Assembly (NCBI GenBank): GCA_016933695.1
Contig: JAFGAL010000008.1
Span: 34,455-98,454 of the forward strand
Length of the DNA stretch: 64,000 bases
Direction of reading: 5' to 3'
Origin: Candidatus Zixiibacteriota bacterium
Lineage (GTDB): Bacteria; Zixibacteria; MSB-5A5; GN15; PGXB01
Part shown: in pieces, positions 16,392 through 25,976 of the stretch
How the letters are laid out: the number at the start of each line of letters is the position of its first letter
Position numbering within the stretch: the first letter of the stretch is position 1
Program-made: the position numbers and the translations under genes
Notes under the pieces: model-generated
What the model was told of the DNA's origin: nothing
What the model saw: the letters and a program-made list of their open reading frames with translations, nothing else
The model's database searches: none

Positions 16392-19316
16392 TTACCTGTT
16401 TGGGGATGTCTTTTTAAGACGATTGATAGCATCCGACAGCTGTTCCAGGCGAAACGGCTTGTGCAAAACATAGTCGATACCGGAGTCGGTCAACTGCCGC
16501 TGGTCCAGTTCCACCCCCCAGCCGGTGATCAGGATAATCGGCGCATTCGGGGACACCGCCTTGATGTGCCGCGCCAGTTCCAGACCGTTCATTTCCGGCA
16601 TGGCGTAATCGACAATCACGATATCGGGCCGATGCTCCTGATACAGTGCCGCCCCCTTGCGACTGTCGCGGGTGGTGACGATCGTATACCCGAGCGACTG
16701 GCACATTGCCGCCAGCAGATCGAGAATCACCACCTGATCGTCGACCGCCAGAATGGTCAGTGGTCGCTCTGCCGGGATCTCATAATCGGCGTTTTTTGCT
16801 GCTGTTGTCAGCGGCAGGCGGAATGAATAGTACGACGGCACGCGGGAATACCGGTCGACCGCCGCCTCGCCGTGAAACGCCTGCAGGAGTTTCAACAGCG
16901 ATGAATCCGCGATTTGGCCGGCCAACTGCTCCGGCGGAAGGTATCGGCCGAAACGCGCCACCGGTTCCACCGGCGGGAAATTTTTGCGATGCCGCGAAAT
17001 GTCCAGATAGATCCGGTCTTCACGGGTGTACGTACTGATGGTGATAATTTCATCCTCGCTGACACTCGCGGTAAAGACCTGACAGGCTTCGTTCAACAGG
17101 GCGATCAGGCTGTCGCGACGCATATCACTGTCGGGAATTTCTCCCAGCACCAGGTTGACCTCGAACGGTCGCCCGCCAATCATATGCAGATTGCCGGAAA
17201 TGCTGTTCCTGGTGAAGATCGCGCGCACCACGTCGTTGAGATTGGCCGATTCCCCCTGTTTCGCGGCACCGGTATCGACCCCGAGAGTGATCCCGCGAAA
17301 CCGTTTCGCCATCCGTTCCGTGGTCTTGAGCACTTCGGTCAGCGCGCCGCTGACATCGCCGGGGAGATTGGGTTCACGCTCTGCCAGCTGGCAATATCCG
17401 GCGATGGCCGACAAATCGTTGTTCACCTCGTTGATCAGTTGTTCGGGAACGGTCAATGGCGATGCGGTTGTCTCGCCCGACACCCGGTCGGCCACGGCGA
17501 GCAGTTCGATGCGAAGGTTAAGCAGGCCGACCAGCACCGTCAACAGCCGGTGCCGATCCTGATGTTCGGCGGTTTTCTCGCCAAAGCCGTACCAGGTGAG
17601 GATATAGTCGGTGCGATCATGGAATACAACCGGGTAGTCGCCCTGAAACGACGGTCGCTCCCGTTCACCGAAGAGTCGGCGAAGCGCGATACGATTTTCC
17701 TCATCGTACTCCGAGAGATTCTCCTCCACGGCCGTAACCGTTGCCAGTGCCTCAGGAATCCGGAGAATCGCCGTCTTGCCGGTTGTTCCTTCTCCCATCC
17801 CAAGCGATATCTCATGGACGTCCTCGCCGTTTCCTTTGGATTGCACGACTTTGAATCGTCCATTGGCGCGGCGATACAGCAAAAGAACGTCCTCATCGGT
17901 GCAAATCTCAACGACATTGGCGAAAAACGCCGCGATATCATCGTCGGGACGGTCAAGCGATATCGACATTTTCAGAACGTCGGTAATGGCGTCGAATCCC
18001 CGCTTGTGCGTCGCACTCATGCCTTGCACACTGACGCCCTCGATGATAATCGCCGCAACCGACGCCATCGTTTCGACCAGCCGCAAATCCTCGGGATGCA
18101 GTGTGATCGCGCCGGTGTTTTTGCGAAGCAGGATGGCGTTGTCGCCCTCGCCCACCGGGCAAAACACCGATGACCGCGCGATGAAGGCGTTGCCGTCGTC
18201 GCCGACACCCTCCTGATTGAGGATCACCGCCTTGCGCTTGTTGATCGCGCCGACCAACGCAGTCTTGAAGTTTTCGGAAAACTCGGCACGCGCCTTGGTC
18301 CCGCCATGCACCGTCAGCCGACCGTTGACCAGCCCCAGAAGCCAGACCTCATCGGCCTCGGCCAGCCCCAGACACCGTTCCGTAAAAGCCGCCGGTGATA
18401 ACATCCTGCCGGAGGACTCCAGCATCCGATGCAGGCGACGGGAAAACTCCTGCCAGTACCGATTGCGCTGGGTAAGTTCATTGTCTTTGCGTTTGAGTTC
18501 GCGCGTCAGACGCGACACTTCGATTTTCTGCACCAGCCACTCCGCGATCGGCGCGGTGATCTGCATGTATTCCCGCGTGTACCGCCTTTCCTCCGTCGAG
18601 AAAAACAACATCGCCCCCACCGCCCGCGTGCCGGATTTCAGCGGTGTCACCAGAATGGAACGATAGTTCGACGCCGCCAATTGCGCTTTCCCGCCGAGAC
18701 TGCGGAAATCGCCGGTGATCATCGCGGTATCATCCTCGATTGCCTGGCTGACAATATTATGTCCGTAGGGATAGTACTCCAACAGCGCGATCTCTTCTTT
18801 TTTCAACCCGACCGCGGTCGCCAGAACGAATGTCCGTTTGTCGCGATTGAACAAAAACACCGCCCCGGCCTGCTCGTCGAGTCCCGCCAGAAGACCTTTC
18901 AGCACCCGTTCCAGAAGTTCCATCATCGGATACGGATACCGGCTTTCCTGTTGCAGAGAATCGAGCAGTTTCAGTTTCTCGAGGTGATTGGCGACCTCGA
19001 CATCGCGGTCCCCCCAGAAAGTGAAATACATGATCAGGCCCGTTACAAACAGCACCGCCCCGGTCCCAAGCAGGACAAATTCCAATATGTCGATGTACGG
19101 ATAGACGCCAGGCAAAAACCACAGGAGATATCCCGGCAAAGCCTGGATAACATTGACCAGCGACGCACCGACAATAAATCCCGCCCCGGCATACAGTAAA
19201 CCGCGTCCGCCGGCCTCGCGGCTGACGGAGACCTTCAGGCGGTAGATGACAAAAATCGCGAGCGTGGTCACGATCAGGGTATACGCGATGGCAAGAATCA
19301 GTTGCATCATGTTCAT
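16392..19316 (-). CDS. Membrane GAF protein with degenerate histidine kinase and C-terminal receiver
   Basis: 974 residues. Three or so membrane helices occupy residues 1-115. A GAF domain follows (about 140-270), a coiled linker (LTRELKRKDNELTQRN), two further GAF-like regions to about 600, then a histidine-kinase-like core and a receiver (about 848-970: ILAVDDQ, VDYAMPEMNG, ITGWG, HKPF), whose phosphoacceptor Asp, Thr and Lys are intact. The kinase core is degenerate: the H-box reads LINEVNNDLSAI with Asn where the phosphorylated His belongs, and no DxGxG ATP-binding box is visible. Its start codon overlaps the miaB stop (ATGA), indicating translational coupling. It may be a receiver controlled by an outside kinase. 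Confidence 0.8.
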   Translation of the reverse strand: MNMMQLILAIAYTLIVTTLAIFVIYRLKVSVSREAGGRGLLYAGAGFIVGASLVNVIQALPGYLLWFLPGVYPYIDILEFVLLGTGAVLFVTGLIMYFTFWGDRDVEVANHLEKLKLLDSLQQESRYPYPMMELLERVLKGLLAGLDEQAGAVFLFNRDKRTFVLATAVGLKKEEIALLEYYPYGHNIVSQAIEDDTAMITGDFRSLGGKAQLAASNYRSILVTPLKSGTRAVGAMLFFSTEERRYTREYMQITAPIAEWLVQKIEVSRLTRELKRKDNELTQRNRYWQEFSRRLHRMLESSGRMLSPAAFTERCLGLAEADEVWLLGLVNGRLTVHGGTKARAEFSENFKTALVGAINKRKAVILNQEGVGDDGNAFIARSSVFCPVGEGDNAILLRKNTGAITLHPEDLRLVETMASVAAIIIEGVSVQGMSATHKRGFDAITDVLKMSISLDRPDDDIAAFFANVVEICTDEDVLLLYRRANGRFKVVQSKGNGEDVHEISLGMGEGTTGKTAILRIPEALATVTAVEENLSEYDEENRIALRRLFGERERPSFQGDYPVVFHDRTDYILTWYGFGEKTAEHQDRHRLLTVLVGLLNLRIELLAVADRVSGETTASPLTVPEQLINEVNNDLSAIAGYCQLAEREPNLPGDVSGALTEVLKTTERMAKRFRGITLGVDTGAAKQGESANLNDVVRAIFTRNSISGNLHMIGGRPFEVNLVLGEIPDSDMRRDSLIALLNEACQVFTASVSEDEIITISTYTREDRIYLDISRHRKNFPPVEPVARFGRYLPPEQLAGQIADSSLLKLLQAFHGEAAVDRYSRVPSYYSFRLPLTTAAKNADYEIPAERPLTILAVDDQVVILDLLAAMCQSLGYTIVTTRDSRKGAALYQEHRPDIVIVDYAMPEMNGLELARHIKAVSPNAPIILITGWGVELDQRQLTDSGIDYVLHKPFRLEQLSDAINRLKKTSPNR

Positions 19317-20617
19317 TTCACCGGTTCGCCGTGCAGGGTCCAGCTATCTGCAGTAATAACGTTGACCTTCTGTATGGTTCCAATATATTCCGGCCCGGCT
19401 TTAAAAAGCAAGGTCTTATTTCCTTCGGTTTTGCCTTTTACCACGGATGGATCGCGGCGGGAAACCCCGTCGACCAGCACCTCCCGCACCAGGCCGACCT
19501 CTTCCTGGTTCTTTTCATACGAAACGGTCTTCTGCAGTGTGATCAGCTCGGTCAGGCGTCGGATTTTCTCCGGCTCGGGAACATCGTCGATCAGGCGCGC
19601 CGCGGCGGTTCCCTCGCGCACCGAATAGCGGAACATGAACGACGAATCATAACGAATCTCGCGCACCGCATCGAGCGTCATCCGGAATTCCTCCTCGGTT
19701 TCCGACGGGAATCCGACAATCAAATCGGTCGTGATCGAGATATCCGGAACCACCTCGCGAAGGGTGCGCACGCGGTCATGATAATGCGCGAAGGTATACC
19801 CCCGCCCCATTTTTTGCAGAATCCGGTCCGAGCCGGACTGCAGCGGCAGATGAAAATGCGTCATCATTTTCGGTTCCGTCGCCAGCACTTCAATCAACTT
19901 GTCCGACAGGTCTTTGGGATGCGAGGTCATGAATCGAATCCGACGGATATCCGTCTGCGATGCGACCGCTTTCAGTAAATCGGCGAAATCCGAATCGCCG
20001 TCCCGATACGAGTTCACGTTCTGCCCCAGCAGTGTCACTTCCAGCACGCCATCGGCGACAAAATCGCGCACCTGTCCGACAATGCGGTCCACCGGATAGG
20101 ACCGCTCCCGGCCGCGCACGTACGGTACGATACAATACGTGCAGAAATTGTCGCACCCGCGCGAGATCGTCACGAACGCGCTGTACGGACTGTCGCGTTC
20201 CGGCACAATGCCGTCGATATGCTCATAGCCGAAATCGGTGTGAATCGACGGGATCGGTTCACCATTGGCAAGATACCCCGGCAGTTCATACAACCGGTCG
20301 GTGCCCAGCACGAAATCGACATACGGCGCGCGTTCGAGAATTTCATCGCCCATCCTCTGCGCCATACACCCGACCACGGCGATTTTAACGCCGTTGCGAC
20401 GTTTGATCGCAAGCAACTCCCCCAGCCTCCCGAACACGCGATCCTCGGCCTTCTGCCGCACCGAACAGGTGTTGAGAATAATCACCTCGGCGTCCTGTTC
20501 GGTCTCCACCGCCCGGTATCCGTGGGCATTGAGAATCGCCGCCAGCACGCCTGAATCGGCGAGATTCATCTGACAACCGAACGTGACAATTTTATACGTG
20601 CCGTTTTTCAATACCAT
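19313..20617 (-). CDS. miaB: tRNA-2-methylthio-N6-dimethylallyladenosine synthase
   Basis: A 434-residue radical-SAM methylthiotransferase that adds the 2-methylthio group to i6A37 of tRNAs. Cys15, Cys51 and Cys84 (FGCQMN, NTCSVR, VGCMAQ) bind the auxiliary cluster; Cys155, Cys159 and Cys162 (GCDNFCTYC) bind the radical-SAM cluster; VPYVRGRERS and TLLGQNVNSY are typical of MiaB. A C-terminal TRAM domain covers about 370-434. MiaB is favoured over RimO or MtaB by these signatures. Its stop overlaps the start of the pseudo-kinase gene by four bases, an unusual partner for a tRNA enzyme. Confidence 0.94.
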   Translation of the reverse strand: MVLKNGTYKIVTFGCQMNLADSGVLAAILNAHGYRAVETEQDAEVIILNTCSVRQKAEDRVFGRLGELLAIKRRNGVKIAVVGCMAQRMGDEILERAPYVDFVLGTDRLYELPGYLANGEPIPSIHTDFGYEHIDGIVPERDSPYSAFVTISRGCDNFCTYCIVPYVRGRERSYPVDRIVGQVRDFVADGVLEVTLLGQNVNSYRDGDSDFADLLKAVASQTDIRRIRFMTSHPKDLSDKLIEVLATEPKMMTHFHLPLQSGSDRILQKMGRGYTFAHYHDRVRTLREVVPDISITTDLIVGFPSETEEEFRMTLDAVREIRYDSSFMFRYSVREGTAAARLIDDVPEPEKIRRLTELITLQKTVSYEKNQEEVGLVREVLVDGVSRRDPSVVKGKTEGNKTLLFKAGPEYIGTIQKVNVITADSWTLHGEPVK

Positions 20618-20698
20618 TGCCTTAGTATACTAATCATTTCATCAGTATAATACGAGAGCAATAAACGATTTGCAATGTAATATGAAATATTAGGAACG

Positions 20699-20722
20699 AC
20701 GGCGGGCCGTTCGACCCGCCGT
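20699..20722 (-). terminator. GC hairpin downstream of the M1 peptidase gene
   Basis: ACGGCGGG/CCCGCCGT 8-bp stem with an 8-base loop lies 18 bp past the stop of the aminopeptidase gene. No T-run follows on the minus strand, so it may be a transcript-end stabiliser rather than a classic terminator. Confidence 0.5.
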
Positions 20723-20739
20723 GGTATTTATGGTTTTTC

Positions 20740-22995
20740 TTATTCGGCACAGCCTATTTGCGGGACAAAACTCCCGTCGCCGTATACGTAATTGATCACG
20801 CCGAGAGTATCCAGCAGATTGATTGCGCAGTCGGCGTTGGCGTCGGCGAATCGCGGCTTGGTCGGCGCCGGACCGTCATTGTAGAGAAAATCGATCACGA
20901 ATAAAATGTCCAGCAGATTCAACTGCCTATCGAGATTGGCATCGCCGGGAATCCCGTCGCCCTGTGCAAAAAACATGGTCATCTCAAGCGTGTCCCGCAC
21001 CGCCGGATTGTTCCGGTCGCGCGCCTCCAGCATGAACGTGAACTCCCCCATCACCTTGGGCAGACCGGAGATGACGCCGGTCAGTGTATCAAGCGTCAGA
21101 CCGAACGGCACATAGGTGTGACTCACGGTTTTGTACACCTGCTCCCCGGAGCCGCCGCGCGCCGCCACGGTATCCTCGTACGGTTCGTACTGCTGGCCGG
21201 TATCGAGTGCGTTCGGCAGGATATGATAGGTCCAGCTCTCTTCGGTTGCATAGCGCAAAATCCAGAGGGCGGGATCGAGAGTCACGGCGATCGGCTCGAA
21301 ATCGGTTCTGAGAGTATAAATCGAGTCGCGCGAGTCGTTGAACACGGTCAGCGTTTCGGCAGGCGCAGACGCATACGTCATCTCGAAATCAACCGGCATA
21401 ACAAACACTCTCGGATTGGTCATCTGCACCTGACGGAGACGGATATACGTAAGCCAGGAACCGTCGGACGGGTCTTGTTCGATAAAGTGTTCATGGACAT
21501 AGTCGGGACGATAGGTGCCGTACAACCATTCGTCGAATAAATAATCCAATTCCTGCCCGTAAACCGACTCGCAAACACTCTCGAAAAACTCCGAGTTGGC
21601 ATGGCTGTATTTTGCGGAGCTGTTGGCGTAGGCATGTAAAATCGCGAAAAAGTCATCGTCACCGACCACCCCGCGTAACATGTGCAACAGCCAGGCTCCC
21701 TTATCGTACGCGGCAAGGTCGAAAATGCTGTCGAGACATGATGTATTAAACCGGTAAATCGTTTCTCCGTCGGGGTAATCTATCCACTCCATATATTGCT
21801 TAACGGGAACGCTGTCAATGGCATCGAAATACAACGCTTCGGCATACGTTGCAAATCCTTCATTGAGCCAGATATCATGCCAGGTTTCACAGGTAATCAT
21901 GTCCCCCCACCATTGATGCGCAAGTTCATGTGAAATTAACGACTGGAAATAACCTGTCCATCTGCCGGACATCGATGAACAGGTCTGGTGTTCCAAACCG
22001 CCGGGGCTTTCAAAACTGGCATGGCCGTATTTCTCGTTAATAAATGGATACTCCCCGAACATCCCGGCAAAAATCGTGATAATGTCCGGTGTGATATTGT
22101 ACGTTTCCAGTGAATGATTGTACATCCAGGGATACACATGATGAACGATTTCCATCGAATCAGTCGGGCTGTAATGATAATAATTCGTCCAGACCTTGTA
22201 TTTCGAAATGGCAAGGGAAAACAGGTACGCGGCAATCGGATACCGCTCTTCATAGGTAAACGTCCAGGTTCCGTCGCCGTTGCGGGTGGTGTCAATTAGC
22301 TTGCCGTTCGACGCTAAGTACAACGCGGTGTCACACGTAATGATAATATCCATGGAATCGGCTTTATCATCGGGACGATCCTTGCACGGCCACCAGGAGT
22401 GAGCCATGTACGGCTCCGACAGTGACGTTATCACCAGTATGCCGGAGTGCCAGTCAAACAGCAATCCCGTGGCGAATTCATCGCCATCCAGGATTCGTGC
22501 CGGCGATCCATGATATTCGACCGTCACGGCGAATGTCTCACCGGTGTCGTACACCCGGTCCAGTTCCACATCCAGCGATTCTCCGCTAAAAGAATATGGC
22601 GTCGCCACACCTGACATGTACACCGAATCGATCGTGAGACTGTCATGAAAATCGAGATCAAGCGAATCGAGACCGTCAACCAGCGATTGACCGACGATCA
22701 GGACCGCTCCGTCGATAGATTCCGTCGGGACGTCAACACTCAGTTCCACCCGGTAAAAAGCTACGTCATAATCGGACTGGTCGGATCGTGACGGCTTGGC
22801 GACGCTTTGAATCGCCCAACTTCTTTCCAAACTCCGGGCTTTGAGTTTGGCGAGAATCGTGTGAAATTCGGATGGGGTCAGCGGACGTTCCTCGCCGATT
22901 ATCTCCGCGATGTCATTGGCAAATACGGTTGCAAGAGATTGCCAAAGGATAAAAATCGCCGCTACCAGTGTCAAGGCATACATTCTGGCTTTCAT
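20740..22995 (-). CDS. Secreted M1-family metallopeptidase with C-terminal dockerin-like repeat
   Basis: 751 residues. A signal peptide (YALTLVAAIFILWQSLATVFA) leads a gluzincin aminopeptidase: GGLEHQ is the substrate-binding loop (GxMEN in other members) and HELAHQWWG near 354 with NEGFATYAE gives the HExxH-x18-E zinc site, intact. A putative Ig-like segment (GLTLDTLTGVISGLP) follows, then two dockerin-type calcium-loop repeats (GDANLDRQLNLLDILFVIDF and DANADCAINLLDTLGVINYV) end the protein. M1 enzymes trim N-terminal residues from peptides; here the enzyme is outside the cytoplasm. No cohesin partner is visible. The start has no strong ribosome site. Confidence 0.88.
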   Translation of the reverse strand: MKARMYALTLVAAIFILWQSLATVFANDIAEIIGEERPLTPSEFHTILAKLKARSLERSWAIQSVAKPSRSDQSDYDVAFYRVELSVDVPTESIDGAVLIVGQSLVDGLDSLDLDFHDSLTIDSVYMSGVATPYSFSGESLDVELDRVYDTGETFAVTVEYHGSPARILDGDEFATGLLFDWHSGILVITSLSEPYMAHSWWPCKDRPDDKADSMDIIITCDTALYLASNGKLIDTTRNGDGTWTFTYEERYPIAAYLFSLAISKYKVWTNYYHYSPTDSMEIVHHVYPWMYNHSLETYNITPDIITIFAGMFGEYPFINEKYGHASFESPGGLEHQTCSSMSGRWTGYFQSLISHELAHQWWGDMITCETWHDIWLNEGFATYAEALYFDAIDSVPVKQYMEWIDYPDGETIYRFNTSCLDSIFDLAAYDKGAWLLHMLRGVVGDDDFFAILHAYANSSAKYSHANSEFFESVCESVYGQELDYLFDEWLYGTYRPDYVHEHFIEQDPSDGSWLTYIRLRQVQMTNPRVFVMPVDFEMTYASAPAETLTVFNDSRDSIYTLRTDFEPIAVTLDPALWILRYATEESWTYHILPNALDTGQQYEPYEDTVAARGGSGEQVYKTVSHTYVPFGLTLDTLTGVISGLPKVMGEFTFMLEARDRNNPAVRDTLEMTMFFAQGDGIPGDANLDRQLNLLDILFVIDFLYNDGPAPTKPRFADANADCAINLLDTLGVINYVYGDGSFVPQIGCAE

Positions 22996-23011
22996 AATGG
23001 GTATCCCATGC

Positions 23012-23060
23012 GATGGGCATGATCATATGGCGTGAAGATCTCAACTGGAAGATGCCCATC
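23012..23060. repeat. Inverted repeat upstream of the M1 peptidase
   Basis: GATGGGCAT at 23012-23020 and its exact complement ATGCCCATC at 23052-23060 lie 17-65 bp upstream of the start codon, in the likely 5' leader. This could be a leader hairpin or a regulator site; the evidence is only the match. Confidence 0.3.
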
Positions 23061-23134
23061 ATTGTGATGTTACACATTTATTTCCTCCAATCACTCAGTT
23101 GAGTATGGCGCGCGTATCTTTCACCCATTTGGAT

Positions 23135-23164
23135 AAAAAAAAGCCGCCTTGAACCAGGCGGCTT
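23135..23164 (-). terminator. Terminator of the dockerin/BACON protein gene
   Basis: On the minus strand a 9-bp stem AAGCCGCCT/AGGCGGCTT is followed by a run of T, 20 bp past the stop at 23184. Confidence 0.9.
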
Positions 23165-23183
23165 TGAACTTCGGTTGCTTTGT

Positions 23184-25589
23184 TTAATACGGGTTACCGC
23201 ATAACGGCGGACCACCCATGTACAGGTACTGGATAATCAACTGCAGGTCGATCAGATTAACCCGATAGTCGCAATTGCAGTCCCCCACGATCATCTCGGG
23301 TATCGGTGAAACACCGCTTCCCATATACAGGAAATAGATCAAATCCAACAGATCAATCAGATTGATCAGCCCGTCATAGTTGACATCGCCGTGCAGTTTC
23401 CACACCCACAGCTTGAAACCGATCTTCACCGGTGTGTTGGTGGCATCGGGCGACAGAATAAAACAGGAATCGTTGTACTCGCCCATCACTATCCCATACC
23501 CGTTGGGGATGAACTCTATCAGCCAGGGATAACTGATGGAATCGGGGGTGACGATCGTCGATCCCACCCAGGAAACGGTTTCATCAAGCTCCCATTCCAT
23601 GCACCCCGGGTTCTCGTTGTCGACACTGAGGTACTTAATTTTCCCCGTTTTGTTTTCCTGGCAGGCCATTTCATAAAAAGTATTGCCGACCCAGATCGTC
23701 GGATCGGTATCGGTCGGCAGAATGTTCATATAAACCGGCAGGGAGAACGGGTTATTGATGGCATTGATCGCATACAAGACGATACTGTCCGCATACAATC
23801 CCTGCGGATATCCCTCGTATCCGACATCGCAACGCACCTGTGTTCCGTGTGATCCGGTCATGGTATTGGGAACCATCCACTCCGGATAATGCGTGATTTC
23901 CCAGTTTAACGCGTCCCCGCCGGCATTATATACGATAAAGGCGGGACCGGGCGGTTCGACAAAATCGATTCCCTGATGGCATTCGTAAAATTCCGCATAG
24001 AGCGAATCCCGACTGATAAAAAACTCCGCCGCTTCGGAGACGACATGAAAATGCAGTTCCACCGGAATCGGCGAATTGACCGCTTCATCGGAATACACCC
24101 AGATCGTATCATAGAAATCCTCCGGCGGGTCGCCGTTGAGGATTTTGAATTCCAAATCGACCGTCTGCGGCACGGTGCCGGACGACGGTGTCATGTACAA
24201 AACCCGGGGGGAATTTTCCTCGAGATAATAGGTCATCGAACCGGCGCCGTCATTGTAAATCGTGAATTGACGGTTGGCCGGTGAACCCGGCGGAATCTCC
24301 ACGATAATGAAAATGGACGGCGAATCGACCGCCAGTACCGGCAGATCGGATGCGATTTCCAACCGCACCACCGCCTTCTGCGGATCGTTGGTCGCGGCCG
24401 GATCGGACACCACCACCGTATCGTAGTATATGCCAAACGACATCCCGGTAATATCGACCGAAAGTGTAACGTCGCCGTCATCAACACCCGAGGTCGGGAA
24501 CAGCGACAGCCAAGTCGAGGAATTGGACGCCGTCCAGTTCAACACACCCGCACCGACATTGGCGACATGCAACACCTGATCGTCGGGATTGGCAGAATCG
24601 GCAATGGCGCTGAAATAAAACTGGGTCGGATTGATCGCAATGACCGGCGGCGGCTCGGTCAGGGTCAGCATGACCGGTACCTTGATCGGGCTGTTGCCTG
24701 CGGCCGGATCAGAGACCACAATGGTATCTTTGTACACGCCGGAGGGCATGCCGGAGATGTTCACCGTAATCTGCACCGTTGACGGGATATTGGTTACCGA
24801 ACCGAACGCCGGTTGCACCAACAGCCAGCTGGAATCCCAGGTGGCGGTCCAGCTCAGGGTTCCGGCGCCGACATTGTCGATGGTCAACACCTGCGGGCCT
24901 GGCCCGGAACTGCCGGCCAGGGCGCTGAAATTCAGAGAGGTCGGCACGACATCGATCACCGGCGGAACATTGTCGGCGACATTCCAGCAATACGGGCCGC
25001 CATACTCCGGTGACTGCGGCGGCGACCACAGCCAGTCATAGGTCGGATTGGCATGGGCAATCGAGTCGATACAAAACACGCCGTCCTCTTCGATTCGCAA
25101 TCCCATCTGCATATGCAGTTTTTCAATTCCCTCCGATGGCCACCCCGGAAGCGGCGGAGTCAGCGGCAGGGCGATCGTGGTATGATTGATCGTATCCGGC
25201 AGAACACCGTCCCAGCTGTCCAGACGGAAGTTATTGGACGCGTTCCAGAAAATGCTGTCTCCGGGCACCGCGGCTTTCTGGAAACCGTTCATCAGTAAAA
25301 TCGATCCATCCGGGATCTGAGCCGGATCGCCGCCGATATTGCGATGCACGATACTGGTGATACTGGCGTCGGGGCTGTACAGACCGTAGGTGGCACTGAA
25401 TCCGAAACAGGTTGACCCGCTGCTCTGGGTCATGTAAAAATCAAGGGTGAAATCCTGGTTTTTCTTGATATACCCGGGGGCCAGCTCCGGGTTGGCTTCG
25501 GTCCGGATAATGACATTTCCGGCCTGGACTTCTCCCACCGCCATCAGCGCGAGGAGAAACAAGGTTAGGACTGCATACTTCCTTTGCAT
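23184..25589 (-). CDS. Secreted multi-domain protein with BACON-like repeats and dockerin-like end
   Basis: 801 residues. A signal peptide (KYAVLTLFLLALMAVGEVQA) precedes a cohesin-like or adhesin-like N-terminal region to about 210. Four or so BACON/Ig-like repeats follow (LNFSALAGSSGPGPQVLTID; FYFSAIADSANPDDQVLHVA, each with a GAGxLxWTA core and a DTIVVSDPAA end), then less regular repeats. Two dockerin-type repeats close the protein (GDVNYDGLINLIDLLDLIYF; GDCNCDYRVNLIDLQLIIQY). No enzyme motif is seen. BACON-type repeats often bind carbohydrate or mucin, but a purely structural role is as likely. Start ATG 25589 has GGGAG upstream. It shares its dockerin architecture with the neighbouring M1 peptidase, so both may be displayed on one scaffold. 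Confidence 0.75.
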   Translation of the reverse strand: MQRKYAVLTLFLLALMAVGEVQAGNVIIRTEANPELAPGYIKKNQDFTLDFYMTQSSGSTCFGFSATYGLYSPDASITSIVHRNIGGDPAQIPDGSILLMNGFQKAAVPGDSIFWNASNNFRLDSWDGVLPDTINHTTIALPLTPPLPGWPSEGIEKLHMQMGLRIEEDGVFCIDSIAHANPTYDWLWSPPQSPEYGGPYCWNVADNVPPVIDVVPTSLNFSALAGSSGPGPQVLTIDNVGAGTLSWTATWDSSWLLVQPAFGSVTNIPSTVQITVNISGMPSGVYKDTIVVSDPAAGNSPIKVPVMLTLTEPPPVIAINPTQFYFSAIADSANPDDQVLHVANVGAGVLNWTASNSSTWLSLFPTSGVDDGDVTLSVDITGMSFGIYYDTVVVSDPAATNDPQKAVVRLEIASDLPVLAVDSPSIFIIVEIPPGSPANRQFTIYNDGAGSMTYYLEENSPRVLYMTPSSGTVPQTVDLEFKILNGDPPEDFYDTIWVYSDEAVNSPIPVELHFHVVSEAAEFFISRDSLYAEFYECHQGIDFVEPPGPAFIVYNAGGDALNWEITHYPEWMVPNTMTGSHGTQVRCDVGYEGYPQGLYADSIVLYAINAINNPFSLPVYMNILPTDTDPTIWVGNTFYEMACQENKTGKIKYLSVDNENPGCMEWELDETVSWVGSTIVTPDSISYPWLIEFIPNGYGIVMGEYNDSCFILSPDATNTPVKIGFKLWVWKLHGDVNYDGLINLIDLLDLIYFLYMGSGVSPIPEMIVGDCNCDYRVNLIDLQLIIQYLYMGGPPLCGNPY

Positions 25590-25976
25590 ATTACACTCCC
25601 ATTGGGTAATGTGAAAAAATCCTGTCTTCGGTGACTGTCGGGTGGTGTGTTTTTCTATTCACGTTAGAAAGTAACACTTACATACTTGGTTACTGTTACC
25701 GTTGCGTTAAAAGATGAGAAAGACGGCAGGTATCTCTATCGCTTCTCATCATTGTCAACCAGCGACCAGGGATTCGGATTATCACGTCAGGTTCTGTCAA
25801 CAGGACGATTCGGAAAACCGACACTCCCGTGTTTAACCGGTGGAAGTTGGGAGTAAGATTCGATGTAAAAATCGATAATAATTACCCTGCTCTGCTTGAA
25901 TAAAATATACCCCTCAACCCCGGATTATGTCAAGGGAAATCATTGGACGCCAACTGGCGGGATTTGAGGAAGAGAC
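25590..25976. other. Gene-free 387 bp between the dockerin protein and the Lon-like gene
   Basis: No convincing coding frame. It must hold the promoter of the minus-strand secreted protein. Visible structure is limited to short inverted pairs: AGTAAC/GTTACT near 25670-25695 and GATGAGAA/TTCTCATC near 25713-25750. No terminator with a T-run was found for the Lon-like gene. Confidence 0.4.

Noticed and set aside
16914..18173. Long plus-strand frame inside the pseudo-kinase gene (419 codons)
   Set aside because: It is antisense to recognisable GAF and kinase domains and has no protein-like motifs of its own.
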